Assembly: GCA_900316525.1 (NCBI GenBank)
Contig: ONDF01000021.1
Location: 1 to 47,090, forward strand
Source of the DNA: an uncultured Bacteroidales bacterium
GTDB lineage: Bacteria; Bacteroidota; Bacteroidia; Bacteroidales; UBA932
Length of the DNA: 47,090 bases
Direction: 5' to 3'
Below the pieces are notes generated by a model that searched no databases, had not been told where the DNA came from, and saw nothing but the letters and a program-made list of their open reading frames with translations. How positions within the stretch are numbered: the first letter of the stretch is position 1; each line of letters starts with the position of its first letter. This document shows, piece by piece, positions 1 through 10,106 of this stretch. The translations under genes and the position numbers were made by a program.

Positions 1-2585
1 CCACGATGTAGTCGGCACCCCAGTCCCAGCCGCCGATACCGTCGCCGATGATGTACATCGTCTCCGGGAGCGTCGGGGCCTCGCCTTCACCGGCGATGGT
101 GCCGGTGCCGGCGTTGAAGTCGAGAGTGACCGTCTGGCCGGCGAGCACGCTCACGCGAGCCTGGTCGCCCTGGCCTTCATCGTCGCCGCGGTAGTCGATC
201 TTGCCGTCCAGGATGATGAATTCACGGGTCCACCAATCGGAGGTGGAGATGGCGGAGGCCACGTACATACGGAGTTCACCGGCGGCCGCGAGAGTCGCTT
301 TCAGCGTCTTGCCTTCCGCCTTGAAGAGCGCGCCCTCCATAGCCTCATCCCAGCCGCCGAAGCAGGCGCCGATGCCGTAGACACGGGCAGGCTCCACATG
401 GACCTTCTCGTTCTTGAGGTCGATATGCACGAGGTAGAAACCATCCTCGGCCACAACGCAGTTGTTGTCAGACACTTCGTAGCCGTCATTGGTGGTCAGG
501 CCATAGAAGTCGCCCTTCCAGTCGCGCACCGAGCAGAACTTGAAGCCCTTGCCGGCGCTGAAGTAGCGGACCGTCCAGCCAGAACTGGCCCTCCGAATTG
601 TTGCAGCCGGCGCCCCAGTCGGGCTGATACACGACCGGGGTCATCTCCACGACACCATCGGAATTCCAGTTCCAGCCGCCGAACTCCTCACCGATCATGT
701 ACAGATGCTCGGGATAGGCCACGGCGGAAATCACGACTTCCTTGGTCGCCGGGGTGAATTGGACCTTGTACTGGCCGGCCTCGGGAACGGCGATGTCGCT
801 GCCGGGCTGGACGGCCGTGAACGGCTCGCCCACCGTGGGCGTGAAGCCCTCGGCTGCGCCATAGACGTTGGCATCGGCCCAGGAGAAGTCGAAGCGGATC
901 TTGAACTTGCCGGCGATCTCGACCACCGGGCTCGTCCACACGCCATCCTTCTCGGTCATCACGATATCATTGTCCCAGCTGGTGCCGTTGATCTCGCCGA
1001 TAAGCGAGTAGGCGGCCACGTGGGAGTCGATCTTGACGGTCTTGTTCGCATAGTCGAAGGTGACGTCATACGTGCCGGCCACACCCACATGGATGTTCTT
1101 GTCGCCCGCGGCGAACGCGACGCCCAGTTCGGGCTTGTACACGTCGTACGGGTTCTCCGGATCGATAGTGCTGTGGTCGTTGGCCTCGGGACCGCCGTAG
1201 TTCTCGTCCCAGCTGTGGTCCGCGCGGATCTTGAACTCGTCGTTCGCGGTCAGGGTGACCAGGCGGGCGACCCAGATGTCGCCGGTGGTGTTCGCCATGT
1301 CGGTGTCGGCATCCCAATTGGAACCGCCGATGGTGCCGATGAGCGACCAGACGGCCGGCTTGCCGGGTTCGGGCGTGTCGCCGCCCACGAGCGGGCTCTT
1401 GCCGCCGAGGGACTCGACGACCTTGTAGACATTGGCGTCCGGATTCACGAGGAGGTCATAGGTACCGTCGGCCGGAACCGCGATGTTCTTGCCGCCGGCG
1501 GCGCCGTCATACTCGGTGTCCAGCTCGACGACGAAGGGCTCGGTGTCGCCCGTTGCGCCGATGTTGGTGTCCCAGCTGACGTCCTTGCGGAACTTGAACT
1601 GGTCGGCCGTCGTGAGGACCACGCCCTCGGCGACATGCCATTCACCGTCGGTGGTCATCTGGATGTCCTTGTTCCACTCCATCGGCACGCTCGGGATGTT
1701 GCCGATGACGGACCAGGTGCTGATCTCGTCGAAGCCCGGATAGGTCTCAAAGGCGTTGAAGAGGGTCAGGGTGCCGGCCTCGGTGTCGAGGAGGAGGTCA
1801 TAGTAGCCTTCCTCGGGCACGCCGAGGTTCTTGCCGCCCGGAGTGGCCTCAATCGCGGTGCCGACCTCCATCACGTACGGCTCAGTGTCACCCGGGGCGC
1901 CGAAGTTGGTGTCCCAGCTGCCGTCCTTGCGAACCTTGAACTGGTCGTTCGGGGTGAGCAGGACCTTCATCGCGACGTGCTTGTTGCCGTCCTCGGTCAT
2001 GTACATCGGGCCGTCGGCGTTCCAGTTGTTGCCGGTGCTGGCGATGGAGCCGATCATACCCCAGGTGCTGGGCTGGGTGAATTCCTTCCAAGGATTGCCC
2101 TGCGGCACCGGGATGGTGACGATGAAGCCGCGGACCTGGATCCGGCCTTCGGAATCGACATAGCCGTTGCGGCCGTTGTCCTTGGAGACTTCCTGCATGG
2201 AGGCGCGGACCACCATCTCGAAGTCGACGGAGTCGCCCTCGTTGTAGCCGAGGGTGATCAAGGCCTTGCTCAGGTTCGCGACGGTGGCGGTGGCCTGGCC
2301 GTCCTTGACGGAAGCGGTGACGGTCTTCGTGACGGCGTTGCCGCCCGCGGAGACGATCACGAGAGAGTGGTTCACCGGCATCTTCTGGTTGAAGCTCTGG
2401 TTGAATACGCCGGGAGTATAGGAAGCGGACACCCCTTCTTCGGTGACGTCATACGAATTCAGCACCGGAGCGGTGGCTTTCGTCGCATCGAAGACGGTCA
2501 TCTGCTCGCGCACGCAGGACACGAAGCCCAAGGCTACCAGACCTGCGGCCAATATGGAAACGATTCTTTTCTTCATGGTGTTCAT
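1..2585 (-). CDS. SusE/SusF-like multi-module starch-binding lipoprotein, frameshifted, 3' end outside window
   Basis: Surface lipoprotein expected to bind starch-like glycans beside the SusCD pair. A lipoprotein signal ends in FVSC (Cys21 counted from the second Met at 2576; the first Met is at 2585). A SusE-like N-terminal domain follows. Then come about seven related modules of roughly 100 residues, each opening with a motif such as WGMIGSI, WSVIGNI, WSLIGTI, YSLIGEI or LYMIGEEFGGW, and containing a DQFK(V/F)RKD..W strand. The reading frame breaks near 575-582. Upstream it reads ...NNSEGQFWL and then nonsense to a stop at 486. Shifting frame restores VRYFSAGKGFKFCSVRDW and stays open to the window edge. 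The break lies on a doubled CTGG, so a 4-base duplication (or a 1-base insertion) explains it. It may be a real inactivating change, phase variation or an assembly error. The 3' end is not seen. It follows susD by 3 bases. Confidence 0.88.
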
Positions 2586-2588
2586 CTG

Positions 2589-4178
2589 TTAATAGCCGGG
2601 GTTCTGGGCGAGGTTGGAGTTGGCCAGCCGGTCGCTGTCCGGAATCGGGAAGAGCTCGCGGTAGGAATCCACGTCACGGCCGTCCTTGACTTCGCCCTTC
2701 CACTGCCAGTTGTAACCGGAAGTGAACTGGCCGAAGCGGATGAGGTCGCTGCGGCGCCAGCACTCCTGGTAGAGTTCGCGGCCGCGCTCGTCCAGGATGT
2801 CCTGGAGGCTCGGGTTCGCAATCGCGTTGAGGCCGGCGCGGGCGCGGACGGCGTTGAAGCCGTCGATGGCGCCGGGAACGGCCGCCCCGCGGGCCTGGCA
2901 CTCGGCCGCCATCAGGAGGACGTCGGCATAGCGCATCATCGGGAAGTCGGTGTTCACGAAGCTCGGGCCCGTCCACTTGGCGTCATCCTCGTTGTAGGCC
3001 TTGTTCGGCACTTCGCCGTCGACGCTGTTCACGTTGCGGAACTTCATGAAGGCGATACCGTGGGAGAACTCGCCGATGTCGTCGATGTCTTCCTGCTGGG
3101 TGGCGGTGTAGAACAGGTTGCGGGCGTCGTTCGCGGAGAACTTGTGGTAGAACTCGGGCGTGGTGCGGAGGCCGCCCCAGCCGGAGGAGATGCCCATGGC
3201 GAACGGATCCATCTCACCGCCCGTCGAGGCGAAGATGATGTAGTTGGTGACGCCGTAGCTCTGGGTGTAGAGGCCGTCCTGCTCCACGGAGAAGATGATC
3301 TCGTCGGTGCAGCGGTCGTTGTCGGCGCAGAAGAGGTCCTGGTAGGCGCTGAACGTGCTGCCGTTCGGCCTGGTGTGCAGGCTGTAGCCGTCGTCCATCA
3401 GGTCCTTCAGGACGTTGGCGCAGTCGGCGAACCGGTCGGTGCCGGTGTAGACCTTCGCGTTCAGGTAAAGCTTCGCGAGGAGGAACTTCACGGCGCCCAT
3501 GCCGATGTGGCCGGCCTCGACGGCGGAGCGCTCGGGAAGGGCGCCGTTCGCGAGGATGTCCTTGAGCTCACCCTCGAGCCAGGCGAACAGGTCGGCGCGG
3601 GAGATCTGCTGGGGATTCACGCCCACGATGTCCTCGTCCGTGGCGAACGGGACGTTGCCGAAGCAGTCGATGGCGTGGTAGTAGGCGATGGCGCGCATGG
3701 CGCGGGCCTCGTCGATGTAACGCTTCTGGAGCGCGGCGTCGAAGTCCACCTTCTTCACCTCGCGGATGAACTCGTTGGCGGAGGAGACCTGCATCAGGAT
3801 GCGGGAATAGAACGCATAGATGAAGGTGTCGTCCGTGGTCCAGTTCATATAGTGGAAGTTCTTGATGGTCTGGTCGTTCCAGCCGCAGACGCTCTCATCG
3901 GTGGTGAGCTCCTGCAGGTGGTACAGGCCGCGGATGTACTGGGAGGCGCCGCCGTCCAGGCCGGAGATGGAAGCGCCGCCGTTCGGGCCGTAGTAGCCGG
4001 AGGTGGCGAAACCGAGGTAGACGCCGGAGATGTAACGGTCCAGGGAAGCCTTGTCCGTCAGCACTTTGTCCACCGTATTGGCGTTCGGGTCGATCGGGGT
4101 GACGTTCAGGTCCCACACACAGGACGAGACGGAAACGGCCAGCGCGACGACACCGAGGATATATTGAATCTTTTTCAT
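2589..4178 (-). CDS. susD: SusD/RagB family nutrient-binding outer membrane lipoprotein
   Basis: Cell-surface glycan-binding lipoprotein that forms the lid of the SusC transporter. The 529-residue protein has a lipoprotein signal ending at Cys20 (VSVSSC). It has the family's typical TPR-rich body, including the EARAMRAIAYYHAIDCFGNV segment around residues 155-175, which is highly characteristic of SusD. The C-terminal region with ERGRELYQECWRRSDLIRFG is also standard. Length is normal for the family. It starts 12 bases after susC and is followed at once by the SusE-like gene, so the three are one transcript. The substrate cannot be read from SusD alone. The neighbouring maltose-type MFS permease and SusE-like repeats suggest an alpha-glucan. 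The symbol is used in the family sense. Confidence 0.95.
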   Translation of the reverse strand: MKKIQYILGVVALAVSVSSCVWDLNVTPIDPNANTVDKVLTDKASLDRYISGVYLGFATSGYYGPNGGASISGLDGGASQYIRGLYHLQELTTDESVCGWNDQTIKNFHYMNWTTDDTFIYAFYSRILMQVSSANEFIREVKKVDFDAALQKRYIDEARAMRAIAYYHAIDCFGNVPFATDEDIVGVNPQQISRADLFAWLEGELKDILANGALPERSAVEAGHIGMGAVKFLLAKLYLNAKVYTGTDRFADCANVLKDLMDDGYSLHTRPNGSTFSAYQDLFCADNDRCTDEIIFSVEQDGLYTQSYGVTNYIIFASTGGEMDPFAMGISSGWGGLRTTPEFYHKFSANDARNLFYTATQQEDIDDIGEFSHGIAFMKFRNVNSVDGEVPNKAYNEDDAKWTGPSFVNTDFPMMRYADVLLMAAECQARGAAVPGAIDGFNAVRARAGLNAIANPSLQDILDERGRELYQECWRRSDLIRFGQFTSGYNWQWKGEVKDGRDVDSYRELFPIPDSDRLANSNLAQNPGY

Positions 4179-4190
4179 TGCTTTTCCCTT

Positions 4191-7181
4191 TTAGAAGTTA
4201 GCTTTCACACCGAGGATGAAGATTCTCGGACGGGGATAGACCGTGCCGTCGATACCGCCGTAGATTTCCGGGTCGATGCCCGTGTAGCGGGTGAAGGTGC
4301 AGATGTTCTGTACCGTACCGAAGACATTCAGGGAGAAGGGGCGGTCCTGCGAGACTTCGAAGAGTTTCGGGAACGTATAGCCCAGGGTGAAGTTGTCCAG
4401 CTTGAAGAAGCTGCCGTCCTGGAGGTAGTAGTCGCTCAGGTACTGGGCCTGGGAGAACATCGACTTCGGGGCGGTGGCGACGCGGTTGGAGACGAACTGG
4501 TTCGTCCACAGGTCGGCGAGCATCTCGGTGTCGGAGGCGACGTTGTTGTACACCCAGTTGCCGAGGGAGGCGTGGCCGGAGAGGGCCGCCGTCCAGTTCT
4601 TCCAGTTCAGGGCCGTGTTGAAGCCGAAGGTCCAGTCGGCGTCGGCGTGATGGCCGAGGTAGCGGTCGTCCGCGGTGATCTGGCCGTCGTTGTTGCGGTC
4701 CACATAGACACCGTTGATCGGGTTGCCCTGCTGGTCGTACACCTGCTGGTAGAGGTTGAAGGTGCGCATCGGATAGCCGATCTGGATCATCTGCACGTTG
4801 TTGCCGGTACCGCCGGAGATGCCGCCGGTCTCGATGCCGGTCGCGTTCTCGTCGGAAGCCGTCAGCTTGGTGACGGTGTTCTTGTTATAGGCGCCGTTCA
4901 CGCCGAAGGTCCAGCTCAGGTCGCGGGTCTCGGCCAGGACGGCGTTGACGTCCACCTCGACACCCTTGTTGGTCATCGAGCCGATGTTGGTGTTCAGGTA
5001 GTTCGTCAGGTTGGAAAGGCCCGGCACCGGGATGTAGTTGAGGATGTCGCGGGTGTCGCGCTTGTACACGTCCACGGACGTGGTGAGGCGGTCGTGCCAG
5101 AAGCCGAAGTCCATACCCGCGTTGTAGGTGGTGGTGGTCTCCCACTTCAGGTTGGCGCTGTAGCCGAGGGCCACGACCGGGGCGGTGTAGTTGCCGCCGT
5201 TCACGAAGTAGTAGGAACCCGGCGTGTTGATGGACAGGAACTGGGCGAAGGTCTCGTAGTAGCCGCCCACTTCCTGCTGGCCGGTCTCACCCCAGGAGAG
5301 ACGGAGCTTGAGGGTGGAGACGGGCTCCACGTTCGTCATGAAGGGCTCGTTCTTGATGTTCCAGCCGAGGGCCACGGACGGGAAGATACCCCACTTGTTG
5401 TTCTGGAAGCGGGAAGTACCGTCGGCGCGGACCGTGGCGGTGATCAGATAGCGGTCGGCGAAGCTGTAGTTGGCGCGGCCGAAGAAGGACAGCAGGTAGA
5501 GCTCGCCCTTGCCCTCGGTGTTCGAGAGTTCGACCTTGTCGCCGAGACGGTAGGTGTAGTTGTGGTTGTTGCTCCAGAAGTGCTGCCAGGAATAACCGGC
5601 CATCAGGTCCACGAAATGCTTCTCGGCGAAGGTGTGGTTGTAGTCGGCGTAGAACTCGAGGGTGGTGTTCCGGCGGAGGTAGTCATAGTCGGTATGGCTG
5701 CCCAGGCCGCCTTCCGTGGTGTTGTGGTAGGAAGCTTCCGTCCCCTGCTTGTTCAGGGTCTCGCCTTCGGACTTGGCCCAGTCGATACCGAGGTTGAGGT
5801 TCAGGCGCAGGTCTTCGAAACCGTGGATCTTGTAGTCGAACTGCGTGTTGCCGATGAAGCGGAACGCGCCGGCCATGTCCTTCCGGGAATCGAGGAGGGC
5901 CACCGGGTTCATCGTGGCCATCGTGTTGATGTTGCCGGACGCGTCATACCAGGTGGTGTAGCCGTTCAGGTTGCTGCCCGGGACGTTGTTGTACACGGGC
6001 TTGGTCGGGTCGTAGTGGTTGGCGGCGCCGATCGCGCCCTGGTTGGCGTACCAGTTCAGGGCGTAGGTGCCCTTGCCGTTCACATTGACGGTGAGGTGGT
6101 TGTCGAAGAAGGACGGGGAGAGGTTCAGGCCGAGGGTGACCCGGTCCATCTCGGAGCCCTTCAGGGTGCCCTGCTGGCGGATGACGCCGGTGGAGACACG
6201 GTACGGCAGGAAGGAACCCAGGCGGCCGGTCAGGCTCAGGTTCGCGTCGAACGTGGTCGCGACCTGGTAGATTTCCTTCTGCCAGTCGGTGTTGTACAGC
6301 TTGCCGCCCACGCCGAGGTGCTGTTCGGCGGCGGAATTCGCGCCGTAGAAGTCGCGGATGATGCTGACGAGGCCGTCGGCATCCAGCAGGTTGTTGTACT
6401 TGGCGATCGTGTTCACGGAAGTCGTGAAGTCAGCCGCGACCTTCGGGGCGCTGGAACCGGTCCGGGAACCCTTCTTGGTGGTGATCACGATAACGCCGTT
6501 GGAAGCGCGGGAACCGTAGATGGCGGTCGCGGACGCATCCTTGAGGACGGTGAAGCTCTCGATGTCCTCGGGGTTGATGGAGGCCATCGGGTCGGACATG
6601 CCGGAGATGCCGTCGTTGGACACCGGCAGGCCGTCGATCACGTACAGCGGCGTGTTGGAGGCGTTGATGGAGGAGCCGCCGCGGATGCGGACGGTCGCGC
6701 CGGAACCCGGCATACCGTCACCGGCGGTGACCACGACGCCCGCGCTCTTGCCGCGGAGGAGGTCGGTCGGGGAGGTGACGACGCCCTTGTTGATCTCATC
6801 GGCCTTGACCGTGGAGACGGAACCGGTGAGGTCGCTCTTCTTCACGGTGCCGTAGCCGATGACCACGACCTCGTCCAGGAAATGGGTGTCCTCTGCGAGG
6901 GTGACCGTCGCGGGCACTTCCGAGGCCTTGAAGACCTGGGTCGCATAGCCGATGCAGCTGATCTCGATCAGGGCATCGCCGCTCGGAACGTTGAGCACGA
7001 AGTCGCCGTCAATGCCCGTGGACGTGCCGTTCGTCGTGCCTTGCTGCACGACGGCGGCCCCGATCACGGGTCCCACTGCGTCGACTACGACTCCTTTTAC
7101 CTGATACCCGCCTTGGGCGAGCACAGTGGTGCTTGTCAGGCTGGCCAGCAAGACAAACACGGCAGTTAGAATCCTTTTCAT
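4191..7181 (-). CDS. susC: SusC/RagA family TonB-dependent outer membrane transporter
   Basis: TonB-dependent channel that moves oligosaccharides across the outer membrane with SusD. The protein has 996 residues. It starts with a signal peptide ending near VLAQ (residue 22-23), then a carboxypeptidase-regulatory-like beta domain at about 25-105 (YQVKGVVVDAVGPVIGAAV). The SusC signature EVVVIGYGTVKKSDLTGSV follows, then the plug domain with VRIRGGSSINASNTPLYVIDG and KDASATAIYGSRASNGVI. The rest is the beta-barrel, ending in a terminal aromatic (KANF). It has no anti-sigma-interacting N-terminal extension, so it is not the FecR/sigma-signalling type. It lies 33 bases after the MFS gene. Regulation may come from the LytS/LytR-type pair encoded divergently upstream, which is inference. 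A huge open frame runs antisense to this gene and is treated as a shadow. Confidence 0.96.
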   Translation of the reverse strand: MKRILTAVFVLLASLTSTTVLAQGGYQVKGVVVDAVGPVIGAAVVQQGTTNGTSTGIDGDFVLNVPSGDALIEISCIGYATQVFKASEVPATVTLAEDTHFLDEVVVIGYGTVKKSDLTGSVSTVKADEINKGVVTSPTDLLRGKSAGVVVTAGDGMPGSGATVRIRGGSSINASNTPLYVIDGLPVSNDGISGMSDPMASINPEDIESFTVLKDASATAIYGSRASNGVIVITTKKGSRTGSSAPKVAADFTTSVNTIAKYNNLLDADGLVSIIRDFYGANSAAEQHLGVGGKLYNTDWQKEIYQVATTFDANLSLTGRLGSFLPYRVSTGVIRQQGTLKGSEMDRVTLGLNLSPSFFDNHLTVNVNGKGTYALNWYANQGAIGAANHYDPTKPVYNNVPGSNLNGYTTWYDASGNINTMATMNPVALLDSRKDMAGAFRFIGNTQFDYKIHGFEDLRLNLNLGIDWAKSEGETLNKQGTEASYHNTTEGGLGSHTDYDYLRRNTTLEFYADYNHTFAEKHFVDLMAGYSWQHFWSNNHNYTYRLGDKVELSNTEGKGELYLLSFFGRANYSFADRYLITATVRADGTSRFQNNKWGIFPSVALGWNIKNEPFMTNVEPVSTLKLRLSWGETGQQEVGGYYETFAQFLSINTPGSYYFVNGGNYTAPVVALGYSANLKWETTTTYNAGMDFGFWHDRLTTSVDVYKRDTRDILNYIPVPGLSNLTNYLNTNIGSMTNKGVEVDVNAVLAETRDLSWTFGVNGAYNKNTVTKLTASDENATGIETGGISGGTGNNVQMIQIGYPMRTFNLYQQVYDQQGNPINGVYVDRNNDGQITADDRYLGHHADADWTFGFNTALNWKNWTAALSGHASLGNWVYNNVASDTEMLADLWTNQFVSNRVATAPKSMFSQAQYLSDYYLQDGSFFKLDNFTLGYTFPKLFEVSQDRPFSLNVFGTVQNICTFTRYTGIDPEIYGGIDGTVYPRPRIFILGVKANF

Positions 7182-7214
7182 TAGAGTGTAGTTAGTTTTT
7201 GATTGGATTTGGTT

Positions 7215-8552
7215 CTATTTCTTGATGAAACGCACGCACACGGCGCCGACCACCAGGTAGATGCCCGCCATCAGGAGCATCGCCGGCTGGCTGTCGCCGA
7301 CCAGGCGCAGCACCAGTCCGCCCGTGGCCGCCGCAACAATCTGCGGCAGGCAGATGGTGCAGTTGAACAGGCCCAGGTACGAGCCCATGTACGGGCTGCC
7401 TTCCAGGGCGTTCGTCAGCAGCGTGAACGGCAGGGCGAGCATCGCAGCCCACGCGAAGCCGATGAGGAAGTAGCTCACGAACAGCGCGTACTGGTTATGC
7501 AGGAACATCACAGAGGCGAAGCCCACGGCGCCGATCAGGAGGCTCACCACGTAGCCGGTCTTCACGTTCTTGAAGCGCGGCAGCACCGTGGCCCACAGGA
7601 TGGAGCCCACGGCCTGGATGGCGAACAGGACGCCCACCCAGTTGCCGGCGGCCTGGAAGCCGGCCGAGGCGGCGGCGCCTTCCACGGCCATGTCCACGCC
7701 CCAGCAGTTCACGGCGATGGCGCCGTTCGTGTAGTTCCACATGTACAGGAACGCGGCCCAGCAGAAGAACTGCACCAGGCCCACGGTCCAGAAGGTCTTC
7801 GGGGCCTCCACAAGGAGCTTCATCAGCCCCTTGTCGGACTTCTTCTCCTGGTTCTGGAGGTCGATGCCGTGGAACTCGGCGTACTCCTTCGGCGGCATCT
7901 CCTTCACGCGCAGGAAAGTATAGAGGACGCACAGGATGAGGATGGCGGCGCCCACGTAGAAGGAGTACACGACGCTGTCAGGGACGACGCCTTCGGGCGC
8001 CTCGTTCGCGATGCCGATCCAGGTGAAGAAGATCGGGAAGAGGTAGCCCAGGAGGGAGCCCGCGTTGCACAGGAAGCTCTGGATGGAGTAGGCGGTGGTC
8101 TTCTGCTTCTCGTTGACCATGTCACCCACCATCATCTTGAAGGGCTGCATCGCCACGTTGATGGAGGTGTCCAGGAAGATCAGGGAGAACAGGCCGAACC
8201 ACATCGCCATGTTCAGGCCCAGGAACACCCGGGTGGAGAAATGCAGGGAGCCCGCGTTCGGCAGGAACAGCATCACCAGGACGGCGATGACGGCGCCGAC
8301 GATGAGGTACGGCTTGCGCCGGCCCATCTTGCACCAGGTGCGGTCGGAATACTTGCCGATGAGGGGTTGGACGATCATGCCCATCAGCGGGGGGAGGATC
8401 CAGAAGAAGGAAAGCTGGTGGGGATCCGCGCCGAGGGTGGCGAAGATGCGGCTGATGTTCGCGCTCTGCAGGGCATAAGCGATCTGGACCCCGAGGAAGC
8501 CGAAGCTCAGGTCCACCATCTGCCGGAATGTCAAGTCACGTTGAGTTGCCAT
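7215..8552 (-). CDS. MFS sugar transporter of the SLC45/maltose-sucrose type
   Basis: Inner-membrane symporter expected to import the di- or oligosaccharide released in the periplasm. The 445-residue protein shows about twelve hydrophobic segments. The N-terminal block FGFLGVQIAYALQSANISRIF and the loop GKYSDRTWCKMGRRKPY (residues about 66-82) resemble SLC45-like and bacterial maltose/sucrose permeases that carry a D-R-x-x-x-x-GRR loop. It is the first gene of a four-gene minus-strand operon with susC, susD and susE. A cytoplasmic-membrane permease heading the operon fits a complete uptake route from cell surface to cytoplasm. Family placement is firm. The maltose preference is inferred from family and context. 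Confidence 0.88.
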   Translation of the reverse strand: MATQRDLTFRQMVDLSFGFLGVQIAYALQSANISRIFATLGADPHQLSFFWILPPLMGMIVQPLIGKYSDRTWCKMGRRKPYLIVGAVIAVLVMLFLPNAGSLHFSTRVFLGLNMAMWFGLFSLIFLDTSINVAMQPFKMMVGDMVNEKQKTTAYSIQSFLCNAGSLLGYLFPIFFTWIGIANEAPEGVVPDSVVYSFYVGAAILILCVLYTFLRVKEMPPKEYAEFHGIDLQNQEKKSDKGLMKLLVEAPKTFWTVGLVQFFCWAAFLYMWNYTNGAIAVNCWGVDMAVEGAAASAGFQAAGNWVGVLFAIQAVGSILWATVLPRFKNVKTGYVVSLLIGAVGFASVMFLHNQYALFVSYFLIGFAWAAMLALPFTLLTNALEGSPYMGSYLGLFNCTICLPQIVAAATGGLVLRLVGDSQPAMLLMAGIYLVVGAVCVRFIKK

Positions 8553-8580
8553 GGTTACTAATTTGCGGTTTCTTGCAAGG

Positions 8581-8588
8581 CAAAAATA
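8581..8588 (-). promoter_or_regulatory. Probable -7 box of the MFS-susCDE operon
   Basis: On the minus strand this reads TATTTTTG, matching the Bacteroidota -7 consensus TAnnTTTG. It lies 28 bases before the MFS start codon. I see no TTG at the usual distance of 19-21 bases upstream. The operon start is clear from gene order, so this is the best promoter candidate in the gap. Confidence 0.5.
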
Positions 8589-8720
8589 AAATGTTTTTCC
8601 CGCAATTCCCTACGGGAATAAACCAACCCCCGTTTTTGGCGGACGGGCGGCTCGTTTTTCAGGACGAACGGAGGGGGCGGTTTGCGTAGTCCGGGGATTT
8701 TCGCTATTTTCGCATCGGCT

Positions 8721-10085
8721 ATGAAACGGATCGGAACCGGCTGGATCGTCCACGGATTCGCGGCGCTGCACGTCGCGGTGGTCGTCGTGTGCGCCCTCCT
8801 CGGCTGGCCGGATTCCCTCCTGCTCACCGCCCTGACGATGTTCATGACCGTGGTCATCTGCCTGCGGCGGAACCTCACGGTGGAGTTCACGGCCGTGTGC
8901 GTCGTCCTCGTGAACATCCTGGGCTACCTGCTGGGGCACGTGGGCGCCGAGCTCTTCAATTTCTCCCCGGAAATGGTCAACAACGTCCTGGCCACCATCC
9001 TCACCACCGAACTCATCGGCTGGGCCCTGGACCTGTTCGCCCGCACCTGGTCCGTGCCCACCGGGACCCGGGGATCGTGGAAGGAGAACATCGGCTGGCT
9101 GGTGTTCGCCGTCATCGCGGTATTCGCCCTCCGCCTGTTCATCGAACTGTTCATCTTCCGGGGTGCGCCGTTCAAGGGCGTGGACATCTTCGGCGCCTTC
9201 CGGTCCTTCCTCGGGAATTCCCTGGTGGTCCTGGCGATGTTCGTCGGCACGCTCTTCTTCATCCGGACCGGGCACGACAAGCACTACAGCCTGGATGTCG
9301 CCACCATCGGCACGACCCTGTTCATCGGCCTGATCGCCGTCCTGGGCGCCCTGCTGCACTCGTTCGGCCTCCCCTTCCACTGGGCCTTCCCGCTGGACCC
9401 GGCCGCCCTTACGCGGAACATCGTCGTGGCCCTGCTTGTGGAAATGACGCTGTTCGGGCTTACGTATATGGTCGAGTATGCGGTGAACATCCGGCGCGAG
9501 CTGGGGACCCAGCGCGAGCGCCGGCACTTGGCCGAGTACCGCTACATGGCCCTTAAGAACCAGGTGAACCCGCATTTCCTGTTCAACTCGCTGAATATCC
9601 TGGACGCCATCGTGCAGGATGGGGAGAAGGAAGAGGCCAGCCTCTACATCCACAAGCTCGCCGGCATCTACCGCTATATGCTGCAGCACGACAACCAGAA
9701 ACTCGTCACCCTGGGCGAGGAAGTTACCTTCGTGACGATGTATGCGGACCTGCTCCGCGTCCGCTTCCCGGAAGGCTTCAACGTGTACCAGATGATTCTC
9801 GATAAAGACCTTTCCCGGAAGGTCGTCCCGTGCACCCTGCAGCTCCTGCTGGAGAACGTGACCAAGCACAACGCCATCTCCGCCGACAAGCCCCTGCGCA
9901 TCAGCGTCCATACGGACGGAGAGTACCTGACGATAGAGAACGACCGCATCCCGCGGGCCTCGGCGCCCGTTTCCACGGGCCTCGGCCTCCCCTATCTGCG
10001 GAAACAATACATGGACCTTTCCGGCAAGGAGATCCTCGTCGAGCAGACGGAGGACACCTTCCGGGTCCGCATTCCCCTTTTGTAA
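8721..10085 (+). CDS. LytS-type membrane sensor histidine kinase
   Basis: Integral-membrane sensor that phosphorylates the adjacent LytTR response regulator. I chose the ATG at 8721 (MKRIGTGW) over an in-frame start at 8682, giving 454 residues. The first ~250 residues form about seven hydrophobic segments with no recognised extracellular ligand domain. The His_kinase domain follows: the phosphoacceptor lies in NQVNPHFLFNSLNIL (His285), an N-box-like LLLENVTKHNA near residue 375, and a G-box-like STGLGLPYL near 417. This architecture defines the LytS/YehU family. It stops 21 bases before the regulator gene and is divergent from the sus operon. Control of that operon is plausible but not shown, since starch loci in Bacteroides more often use SusR or hybrid two-component regulators. 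Confidence 0.92.
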   Translation: MKRIGTGWIVHGFAALHVAVVVVCALLGWPDSLLLTALTMFMTVVICLRRNLTVEFTAVCVVLVNILGYLLGHVGAELFNFSPEMVNNVLATILTTELIGWALDLFARTWSVPTGTRGSWKENIGWLVFAVIAVFALRLFIELFIFRGAPFKGVDIFGAFRSFLGNSLVVLAMFVGTLFFIRTGHDKHYSLDVATIGTTLFIGLIAVLGALLHSFGLPFHWAFPLDPAALTRNIVVALLVEMTLFGLTYMVEYAVNIRRELGTQRERRHLAEYRYMALKNQVNPHFLFNSLNILDAIVQDGEKEEASLYIHKLAGIYRYMLQHDNQKLVTLGEEVTFVTMYADLLRVRFPEGFNVYQMILDKDLSRKVVPCTLQLLLENVTKHNAISADKPLRISVHTDGEYLTIENDRIPRASAPVSTGLGLPYLRKQYMDLSGKEILVEQTEDTFRVRIPLL

Positions 10086-10106
10086 CGCCCCTTGTCCCAA
10101 ACGCAT

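Noticed and set aside
705..7169. A 2154-codon open frame on the plus strand, antisense to susE, susD and susC
   Set aside because: The opposite strand carries three clear family genes. The translation is repetitive in V, G, A, D and H with no domain, as expected when GC-rich codon use avoids stops in the complementary frame.
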